From contig NC_063173.1 in the NCBI RefSeq assembly GCF_023159225.1, positions 9,648,852 through 9,712,851 of the forward strand: DNA of 64,000 bases, written 5' to 3'. Under the pieces are notes generated by a model. That model was not told the origin of the DNA. It saw nothing but the letters and a program-made list of their open reading frames with translations, and did no database searches. A program made the translations under genes and the position numbers. Numbering within the stretch: the first letter of the stretch is position 1; each line of letters begins with the position of its first letter. Positions 56,405 through 64,000 of the stretch are shown here, in pieces. This stretch comes from Perognathus longimembris pacificus (lineage: Eukaryota > Chordata > Mammalia > Rodentia > Heteromyidae).

Positions 56405-56460
56405 GTAAGTGAATGTTGGATTGTTATCACATGTTTTTGCTTCTAAACTTTTCTTTATTT

Positions 56461-56545
56461 TTTTGTGGTGCTGGTGGAGGGATATCAGACTCAGGACCTT
56501 GCTTATGCTAAACAAATCTCTGCAACTATTGACACAGTCATAAAC
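56461..56545 (-). repeat. Old ID-like (tRNA-derived) SINE, antisense
   Basis: GTGGTGCTGGTGGAGGGATA, AGACTCAGGACCTTGCTTAT, GCTAAACAAATCTCTGC matches an antisense ID-type body, strongly decayed and without a Geo half. Confidence 0.55.
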
Positions 56546-56549
56546 TTTT

Positions 56550-57005
56550 TTTTATGTAGCAAAGTATACTGGTTTCTTAATGTTGAAATAATCACATTTG
56601 ATTAAAAATCAGCTAAGATGATTTATAATTTTGCATCAATGTTAGTAAGGTATGTTGACCTGTGTATAATATTTCTTCATTAGCTTTAATTATTAAGATT
56701 ATTCTGAAGTACTAAAACTGGAAGTATAGTCCCTTTTTATTCTTTTGAAAGAGTTTGGTCTATTTTTTCTCTTAATATGTGGACTAACACCACTAAACTC
56801 AGCTGCACCTAGTTATTTTCAGACACAGTTCCTTACTAGATACAGAAGTGTTCGATTGTATGAAGTTTTCATGTATCTATACACTGCAATATAAATGACT
56901 TGCTCACTTTATAAAAGTTTTGTAAGTTAATGGCACACATTTCCACTATTTTTAAAATTAACTTTCTCGAGAGTTTAATAATCATGCTTTCAATTTATTC
57001 CCATT
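56550..57005. other. AT-rich intergenic DNA
   Basis: Nothing assignable. Confidence 0.4.
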
Positions 57006-57007
57006 GC

Positions 57008-57098
57008 TGCTATTTAGTCTTCATTACAATCCTATAAGAGAGGTGTTATGATTATTATTATTGCTAGTATCATGTTTGTACTTTGCAATGAGTTAAGA
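57008..57098 (+). repeat. MIR fragment
   Basis: TTTAGTCTTCATTACAATCC followed by TATAAGAGAGGTGTTATGAT fits the MIR 'ctcataacaaccctatgaggta' region. Confidence 0.6.
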
Positions 57099-57099
57099 A

Positions 57100-58045
57100 T
57101 AGTCTCAAATGCCTACTTTGTTTTTTAAATTTATTTTATCTACAAATGGTTGTATTGTTTACAATCATACCTCGTATCATACCTATGCTGATTTCACTCC
57201 TTTCAGAAAGAAAAGGAAAAAAAAAACACATACATATTAACAGTGGCTTTGTCCAAGAAGAAGAAAGGGGTAAATAGACAATTCTTCATCTCTGACCACT
57301 TAAGCATTTGGCAACAGCACCGTCTGAATCATTTCCCACTAACATGTGCTTTTTTTGTGCTTCTCAACTTCTTTAGAGAGCTCATCTTTATGCTATTAAA
57401 AACCCTGAATTATCCTGTAAGTACCTGCTCTGCTGTGAAGGGCTTCTCCTATTCATTCTCCTGTGTCTTCTATTCCACGGAGGAGGAATTAATTCCCCCA
57501 ACAAATAGATCTCTTTACCTCCATTAAAATGTTCAGTTACAGCTCAAATACTCACGTAGGCAGTGTTGTGGAGATGTTCATAAGCATTTGCCTATCCTAC
57601 TGAATTATCCATGGCGCTGGCATCTTTTGTAACTGCAATTCTCAGTAAAACCTCAACGAGAGTGCAGAGTGGAAACACGGCCATGGCTCTGCATGGCTGT
57701 TTAGGAGGCATGCTTTTCTGAAAACCTCCTCCAAGGTGGGGACTCTGCCACCTGGCCTAGCACTTTCCCGAGTCCATTTGTGTGTGCATGTGATTTGTAA
57801 ATAGGGATGTTCTCAGCCAACGAATAGGCCTTCGTATCATCTACTAATCCATCATCATCTAAGGTCCTGTCTCAAATGATCTGCATTACAAAAATGCAGA
57901 CACGGTGGCTGCAAAATGATAAAGCAGGGCTCGATGGTTACCGGTGACGAATTCATACTTAAAACGCAATCGCAGGTGCAAAGGCTGCCCGCAGTTACCT
58001 CCATTTCGATATCAAGTGTCAAGTGTGAGGTTTTAATCAACATCT
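57100..58045. other. Intergenic DNA before the orphan CpG island
   Basis: No repeat or gene recognised. Composition becomes more CpG-bearing from about 57600 onward. Confidence 0.4.
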
Positions 58046-58049
58046 ATTT

Positions 58050-58530
58050 GCCCCGCTCCCGGTCTTCCCTCTAGCCTGGGCTCCGTCTCCCAGGCCACCG
58101 ATTCCCAATGCTCTGACTGGCCTGGCCACTTAGAACTGCAGTACGGGGCACGGCCAGTAGGTGGAGCCCCGTGAAGCCTGCGGGTACCCCCGGCCCGCCT
58201 GTTTATCCCTCCAGCCCCCGGGAGGCTGGTGTGGGCAGGCGGGGAACCAGCGCAGCCGCCGCCGCCGGGGCGCGGATCCCGGATCCACCCGCCAGCCAGA
58301 GCCGGGACCTGAGCGCGCACCCAGCGCACAGGGCGCTGCGGTATTCGCGGGAAACGAGCACCTGGCGCTGGCGTCTCGATGGCCCGAGCTCTTCCCTCTC
58401 GCTGCTGCAATGGTGTGTCCTCAATTCTATGCACCTGTAGAGGAATAGGACAGCACAGCTGGTGCACGGTGACGGCCAGCAGGGCGCTCAGGAAAGCTGC
58501 TGTGCAAACAAGGGCTAGCTGGACATCCAG
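58050..58530. promoter_or_regulatory. Orphan CpG island in the RAB38 5' flank
   Basis: About 480 bp of GC- and CpG-rich DNA in an otherwise AT-rich intergenic region, 31 kb upstream of RAB38. It contains GCCGCCGCCG and several CGCG/GCGC motifs but no SINE, L1 or LTR sequence I recognise. Such islands usually mark promoters, here perhaps of a long noncoding RNA or an unannotated gene on either strand. Open frames cross it on both strands (58033-58554 minus, 58161-58448 plus), but both lack an ATG start and match no family I know, so I do not call a protein. Confidence 0.6.
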
Positions 58531-58734
58531 AGGGCTCTGCTGGACATCTCCCAACGCAAGGGGAAGAACACGAAGCAGCTTTCTGAGGGAGGACAGGAAA
58601 CATTCTCCCAGGGCTTACTGAGTAACATGCAAAGCGCACCGATGCTCTCTTGCTTTGGTGAGTCCTCTGTTGCACACACATTTGAGATCCAAAAAATAAT
58701 TGTAGACAATAATGAAGCCCTTGCTCATTATGGG

Positions 58735-58810
58735 CACTATTATACATATATATGTACATATCTATATATGGAGTTCTACTATATATAGCACCACATATGC
58801 ATATATATGT
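58735..58810 (+). repeat. AT-rich ATATGTA repeat
   Basis: Imperfect alternating TA/CATATATATGTA units. Confidence 0.75.
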
Positions 58811-58954
58811 AAAACAATCTTGATGATGCAATAATTTTTAGAGGAAACGAATCTGTGTTTCTTTCGGAAATGCACCCACACATGCGATTATTCCTTTTTT
58901 TTTTTTTTTAAAGGGAAATGCACTGGGCCTTGATAAATTATAGGAGAAACTAGT

Positions 58955-59395
58955 CAATTCACATATTGGGGCCAAAGGACGATCGGCATGGGAGTGGCGG
59001 ACAAAGGCTCAATAGTTATGCACAGGTGATCATATAAAATAATATTCTACGACGTGAACTCCAGGAAAAGGAAGCGAGACATTTTTAGTTGTCATTGTTG
59101 CTGCTGCTGTTTTCTTTTCCCTTTGTCTTGTTTGTTGGTTTGTTTATATTTTGGAGAGTGAGGGAGGGCACACGAAAGATGGAACAAAGGTGAACAAATA
59201 CCACAGCGATATTCACTGGCCACTCCGTAAAAAATGAACTGGATATCTTGTGGGTAGGGACAGGAGGGAAAAACGGAGACAGTGATGCAAGGGGAAACAT
59301 TTCAAAAAGAATTGTACTCAATAACCAATTCATGCAACTGTAATCCCTCTGTATATCAACTCCACAATAAAAAAATAAAATGAAATTTTAAAAGA
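58955..59395 (+). mobile_element. L1 3' UTR, sense
   Basis: GATCATATAAAATAATATTC and GTGAACTCCAGG match the fragment at 41466-42330. It continues to ATTGTACTCAATAACCAATTC, AACTGTAATCCCTCTG, CTCCACAATAAAA and an A-rich tail. Confidence 0.78.
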
Positions 59396-59520
59396 GAAGA
59401 GAATTCATGCCAAACTTCATATGCATGCCATATCGTTAAAGAAGAAAACAAATCACATGAATGAATTCTTCCCAGGAAGTTCTATGAGAACGTTTTACTT
59501 CCAAGCAAGCATGGAAGACA

Positions 59521-59640
59521 ATAATAATTATTACTTTGTTTATTATTAAGCAGCTGTACAAGGAGTTACAATTCCATGAGTCAGGTTAGGAGTACAATGA
59601 AGACCTTGTTTTTTGAGTAAAGCTTACTCAAGCCTCAAGT
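59521..59640 (-). mobile_element. L1 3' end, antisense
   Basis: TTATTATTAAGCAGCTGTAC, AAGGAGTTACAATTCCATGA, GTCAGGTTAGGAGTACAATG is the reverse complement of the L1 3' terminus seen at 47200-47362. Confidence 0.7.
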
Positions 59641-59644
59641 TGTG

Positions 59645-60285
59645 TCTCTAGGATGAAGAGACGAGGGACCCAGCACCTGGCTGAGTGGGAGGTAAGTCCG
59701 TGGAAAGGAGAGCCGCAGTGCTCATCTCAAGGTCGCTCTGAAGTCTGGTTCTTTAGCTATTCCCTTAAGACCATCCTGTGAGGAAGGGAGTGTAGTGACA
59801 GCAGCAACATTATCTATCCATGCCGCGAGAGCAGTCTCAACGTCCAAGAGCAAGAAAACAAGAGTCCATGCCTCAGAGTTTTTATTAGGTCCTTTGTACC
59901 CCTCCTATGGCTTTTCTTTTTGAAACAGAAATGGTGGACTTTGAAGAACCCCCCTTTCTTCATCTTTAATTTTCTAACATAACGTAAGACAGGATGAATG
60001 AATTCATTACTGCAACAATGAATATTGCTAGCAGTGCAGTAGAAGCCCTGTGTGCTTGTATCCTGTTTTCTCTTCTTTCTGTATGTAGCTGGGTTCATCT
60101 GAAACTTGAGAGAAGGAAGAGCATTATGAAGACTGGAGAAGCTAATGGAAATGACCTAAGTATCTTGAAAGAGCCAGAAACTGCCTTCTCCTTCCTGACT
60201 GTGTCTAAGATGAGATCTCTATATCGTTGTCTCTGTCTCTCTGTCCTTCTCAAACACACACATACATTACTACATTTTCCATTTT
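59645..60285. other. Intergenic DNA
   Basis: No gene recognised. The frame at 59994-60308 runs into L1 sequence and shows no family motif. Confidence 0.35.
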
Positions 60286-61415
60286 TAGACATCTTTATTA
60301 AGATATAATTCAAACTCTGAACAATCCATTTATTACATGTATGGAACCTAATGAAGTTTAGTTTGTTCAAAGTTGTGCAAAAATCACACCAATTTTAGAA
60401 CATCTTATCATCTAAAAGCCAACTCAATAAACGATAGTAGTTACTCAACACTTCTCCTCATCTATCTGCCCTTACCTCCACACCTCTGGAAATTATTTAT
60501 TTACACTCATGAGCTTATATATTTTCCTATTCTCGATATTTACAAAAGCATTCTTCTATCTAACAGTAGTTACATACCATTGGGATAATATCCCTAATTG
60601 TACAAGCCTTATGTGACCAACCATCATCTTCCTCTCTGCCTTCTGGAAATGGTTTTTAGTATATTACACCTATGAGCAAATTCCTGTGTATCTTTCTGGA
60701 TCTGACATATTTCTACTTATATAATATCTTCTGGGTTCATCCATGATTTTTATAAATGACAGGGCTTTCTTCTTTCTATGGCTTAATAGCAGAGCATTGT
60801 GCATATACTACATCTTCTGTATCCAGTTTATTTCACTGATGGTCACATGCTTTGATGCCATGTGTTGAATTCTGTGAACACTGTTGCAATAAACATGGAC
60901 ATGTGGATGTTTCTTCCATATAATGACTAGATTTCCTTTGCGTATAGACCCACTAGTGAGAGTACTGGGTCATAGGATAGTTCTCGTTTTAATATTCTAA
61001 GATTCTCCACGCCATTACCTGTTATTCCAGTAGTCAGTATTATAGAAGAAGCAAATCATTTGTGACAGGTGCGTTCACGTGCCTCCTTCTTTCTACATGT
61101 GGTTACATTCATCTAACCTGCAAAGAAAGAACATTAAGAAGCTCATAATTTATACCTCCACCAACAGTATGTGAAGTTGCTTTTTCTCTACATCCTTACT
61201 AGATAGAACATGTCTGCTGTCTTTTTTGATAATAGGCATTCTAACAGATCTGAGGTAATTTCTCAGTGAAGTTTCAATTTTCATTTGTCTAGTGATGAGT
61301 GCTGTTGAAATCAGTTGTATATGTGCAAGTCTTCTTTTGAGAAATGTTCTCCAAGACAAGCTTTCTCCTCTAAATGTCTGTACCTTTAAACCCACTCACA
61401 GTTTTTAACTAGATT
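60285..61415 (-). mobile_element. Ancient L1M 3' region, antisense
   Basis: Collinear in diverged form with the 3' end of old mammalian L1 in antisense. Landmarks are TTTATTAAGATATAATTCAA, AGTTGTGCAAAAATCACACC, TTCTGGGTTCATCCATG, GTACTGGGTCATAGGATAG, TACCTCCACCAACAGTATG and TTCATTTGTCTAGTGATGAG. It is more than 1 kb with scattered indels and no coding capacity. Confidence 0.85.
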
Positions 61416-61447
61416 TATCAGGTTGCAAATGTTCAAAGCCAAATTTA

Positions 61448-61657
61448 AACACTGTATCATAACTAGGAAGTGGTGTCAGAGGTTAGTACTCCTTGCTACT
61501 CATCTGGGGATTGTTGGTCAAAGCTAGCCAGGTGGGAAATGTCCGTGAGACACTGATCTTCAATTTACCAGCAAAAACCTGGAAGTAGAGTACTATCCTT
61601 CAGCAAAAAAACTAAGGGACTGTGCCAGGTCCTAAATTCAAGCCCTAGTACTGGTAC
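61448..61657 (+). mobile_element. B1-like/Geo composite SINE
   Basis: CTCCTTGCTACTCATCTGGG ... GATCTTCAATTTACCAGCAA ... AAGCCCTAGTACTGGTAC with an AAAT-type tail. First of three SINEs in a row. Confidence 0.82.
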
Positions 61658-61673
61658 AATAATTAAATAAGTA

Positions 61674-61884
61674 GGGGCTGGGGATATAGCCTAGTGGCAA
61701 GAGTGCCCTAGGGCACGAGGCCCTAGGTTCGATTCCCCAGCACCACATATACAGAAAACGGCCAGAAGCGGCGCTGTGGCTCAAGTGGCAGAGTGCTAGC
61801 CTTGAGCAGGAAGAAGCCAGGGACAGTGCTCAGGCCCTGAGTCCAAGGCCCAGGACTGGCCAAAAAAAAAAAAAAAATAATAAT
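61674..61884 (+). mobile_element. IDL-Geo SINE with palindromic left monomer
   Basis: Near-consensus except that the usual GTGCCTGCCTCGGATACACG is replaced by GTGCCCTAGGGCACG. The 16-base target-site duplication AATAATTAAATAAGTA lies at 61658-61673 and 61885-61900. It inserted in the tail of the SINE before it. Confidence 0.95.
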
Positions 61885-61916
61885 AATAATTAAATAAGTA
61901 AGTAAATAAATAAGGT

Positions 61917-62135
61917 CTAGGGTTGGGAATATGGCCTACTGGTTAGGTGCTCACCTCGTATACATGAAGTCCTGGGGTTCGATTCCTCAGCACCACACAC
62001 ACAGAAAAAGCCAGAAGTGGCGCTGTGGCTCAAGTAGCAGAGTGCTAGCCTTGAGCAAAAAGAAGCCAGAGACAGTGCTCAGGCGCTGAGTTCAAGCCCC
62101 AAGACTGGCCAAAAAAAAAAAAAAAAGCAAACAAA
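61917..62135 (+). mobile_element. IDL-Geo SINE with target-site duplication
   Basis: Full dimer, slightly diverged. The direct repeat AAATAAATAAGGT lies at 61904-61916 and 62136-62148. Third SINE of the tandem cluster. Confidence 0.95.
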
Positions 62136-62149
62136 AAATAAATAAGGTA

Positions 62150-62590
62150 TAAAATAATAGACATAAATAAACCAAATCTGTGTCTCACAATTCTGACTTG
62201 CTTTTGAGCAAGAATCTAATAGAAAATTGATTTCTTTAGGAATTTATTAAATGGCTTGCATGCAGGATTAAAATTTATCTTACGTTTAAGTACATTACAG
62301 TCACATTTTCCGCGTGTTAATTCAATCATTAATTTATTTAATAGATGATTAAACTGAATAGTTTCATTCCATAAGAGTAGGCAGAGATGTGTGAAATTCT
62401 AAGCTAAAGCGTCTGACCCATGGGGCAAGGGAGAAATTTAAGTGAGAGAAGCTCCTACACTTGGCCTATAATTCATTCTCACATTGCTATTTCTGGAAAC
62501 TTAATTCAGATATCTAGTTTTAGGAAATCAGAAATTTCTGACTTCTCTGCCTCTATGTAATGCAATCATCTTCTACATAGCTGACATTTA
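62150..62590. other. Intergenic DNA
   Basis: Nothing assignable. Confidence 0.4.
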
Positions 62591-62594
62591 CCAC

Positions 62595-62660
62595 TGCATT
62601 TGTTTATTCAGTAAATAGTTACCGAGCCCTTGCTAGGAGCCAATTACCCTCCCATGAAGT
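62595..62660 (+). repeat. MIR/L2-like fragment
   Basis: TGTTTATTCAGTAAATAGTT, ACCGAGCCCTTGCTAGGAGC matches the 'attcaacaaatatttattgagc' motif shared by old SINEs and LINEs. Confidence 0.5.
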
Positions 62661-62962
62661 CCTTATCTGACCAACAGCTCCCAAGGATGTGGTGATTGGA
62701 GGCTCCTCCGTTTCCGTACCTTGGCATTCCGAGCCCGTAGTTATCTAGGCTGCTGGCCTTTGGGTCGCTCCGCGTCCAGGACCTCATACTATCCGGACCG
62801 CATGACTTGCATCTTGCCTGATCCGGAGTGTCTATCCTTGAAACCTTTCAGGCTTCGTCACCCATTTCTCTCTTTCTGGTTTGTTCTGAACACATTTCTT
62901 CTAGGAAAAGGAGACTGTGCTACACATGCATCTCTACTGAGTGTCCTTTGGGGGTGAGGGGA

Positions 62963-63181
62963 AAGGGCTGCTCCTGGGGCTTGAACTCAGGGCCTGGGCA
63001 CTGCCCCTGAGCTTTTGCTGCTCAGGGCTAGCACTTCAGCCACAGCTCCAATTCCGCCTTTTTAGTGGTTAGTTGAAAAGTCTCATAGACTTTTCTGCTT
63101 GGGCTGGCTTTGAACCATGATCCTCAGATCTCAGCTTCCTGAGTAGCTAGGTTACAGCTGTGAGCCACCAACATCCAGCTT
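62963..63181 (-). mobile_element. B1-like/Geo composite SINE, antisense
   Basis: GGGGCTTGAACTCAGGGCCT ... TTTTTAGTGGTTAGTTGAAA ... GGGCTGGCTTTGAACCATGA ... CTGAGTAGCTAGGTTACAGC ... GTGAGCCACCAACATCCAGC. Well preserved. Confidence 0.93.
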
Positions 63182-63182
63182 T

Positions 63183-63422
63183 TTTTCCTTTTTGTAGTGG
63201 TATTGGGGCTTGGACCCGGGGCCTGCATACTGTCCCTTAGTTGTTTTTCTTGTTGTTGTTTTACTGAAGATGGGTGCTCTACCACTTGAGTCACAGCTAC
63301 ACTTCCAGATTTTTTTCTAGTTAATTGCAGTTAAGCATCTCATGGGCTTTCCTGCCTGGGCTGGCTTCAAGCTACAATCCTCAAAGCTTAGCCTCCAGCT
63401 TTAAAAAAAAAAAAAAAAAAAA
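63183..63422 (-). mobile_element. B1-like/Geo composite SINE, antisense
   Basis: GGGGCTTGGACCCGGGGCCT ... TACCACTTGAGTCACAGCTA ... CTAGTTAATTGCAGTTAAGC ... GGGCTGGCTTCAAGCTACAA. It abuts the preceding antisense copy, and an A-run follows. Confidence 0.9.
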
Positions 63423-63424
63423 GA

Positions 63425-63880
63425 AAAGCACGTTTACTAAAGAAGAGTGACAGTTATAGAGGCATTGAACACATTCTACAAGGGCAAATTGGTTGCCTGT
63501 CAGGTTAGTGAGCGTGACTTTATTTTTATATAAGAATGACCCAAAGGTTTCCCATTTATAGCCAAAGTCAGTCTGTTATTGTTAGTTTGTGGTTACTTTG
63601 GGGAAGGGTCAGTACAAGATCTTTAACAATCTTTAGAAAATTACTTTCATTCCTTGTGACATAGTGAGTTATAGCATGACATTGAAATGGGTGAAGTGAA
63701 AACTGGGCCAGGAGGAAGATGACTTACATAGTTTCTTGGCTCTAAATAACTGAGGGCAATTTTTTTGTCAGGTAGGTCAGCCTCTAATAATAGGGACACT
63801 TAGTATTTGGAAGCTAGGTATCTCATCCTCTGAGGTCATTATTTCCTATGGTAAATTCATAAGCGTATACTTTATTTTTT
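63425..63880. other. Intergenic DNA
   Basis: Nothing assignable. Confidence 0.4.
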
Positions 63881-63887
63881 TTTTCTT

Positions 63888-64000
63888 TGTGCCAATCCTG
63901 GGGCTTCAACTCAGGGCCTGAGTGCTATCCTTGTTTTTTTTGGGGGGGTCAAGTCGAATGCTCTACTATCTGAGCCACTTCTGGCATTTTGCTGCTTAAC
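63888..64000 (-). mobile_element. Geo monomer, antisense, cut by the window end
   Basis: CCTGGGGCTTCAACTCAGGG, GGGGTCAAGTCGAATGCTCT, ATCTGAGCCACTTCTGGC. The B1-like half should follow beyond 64000. Confidence 0.88.

Noticed and set aside
58033..58621. Protein genes in the orphan CpG island (173-codon minus and 80-95-codon plus frames)
   Set aside because: The longer frames lack an ATG start, have GC-driven composition and match no family I recognise. Kept only as a CpG island.
1..64000. CRISPR arrays, operons, phage or bacterial mobile elements
   Set aside because: The window is eukaryotic. Repeats are SINEs, LINEs, LTRs and microsatellites with no spacer-repeat regularity.
26586..64000. 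CTSC (cathepsin C) exons upstream of RAB38
   Set aside because: Expected by synteny further to the right, but no cathepsin C motif was seen on the minus strand in this window.

Overview
The window is mammalian nuclear DNA, almost certainly from a geomyoid rodent (kangaroo rat, pocket mouse or pocket gopher group). It has split coding exons with GT/AG borders, AT-rich introns, two CpG islands, many CA/GT microsatellites and a very high SINE load. The youngest SINEs have an ID-like, tRNA-Ala-derived left half joined to an unrelated right half called Geo. From memory this IDL-Geo dimer is restricted to Geomyoidea. I cannot name the species.

The one gene I can name is RAB38, on the minus strand. 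Exon 1 (26387-26588) and exon 2 (8043-8323) encode residues 1-161 of a roughly 211-residue small GTPase, with intact GTP-binding motifs. The last exon (about 50 residues, including the prenylated C-terminus) is not found in 1-8042 and should lie beyond the left edge. Layout: 1-8042 is the visible part of intron 2; 8324-26386 is intron 1 (18 kb); about 26090-27130 is the CpG-island promoter and 5' region; 27130-64000 is 5'-flanking intergenic DNA. In human and mouse this interval lies between RAB38 and CTSC, but no CTSC exon is recognised here.

The rest is mostly repeats: at least eleven IDL-Geo SINEs plus one partial copy, all on the plus strand; several dozen composites of a 7SL/B1-like left half with the same Geo right half, on both strands; a few plain B1 copies; ancient MIR and L2 pieces; L1 3' ends of at least two ages; and two or three solo LTRs of endogenous retroviruses. 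Several insertions have clear target-site duplications and some are nested.

Points most worth a second look: a mitochondrial 16S rRNA fragment placed exactly between the two halves of an IDL-Geo SINE (19369-19745); an orphan CpG island at about 58050-58530; an exon-like segment at 56298-56404; an unrecognised 97-codon minus-strand reading frame at 15517-15810; and an in-frame upstream ATG that could extend RAB38 by 88 residues. I saw no convincing new multi-gene system. This is a repeat-rich vertebrate gene locus.
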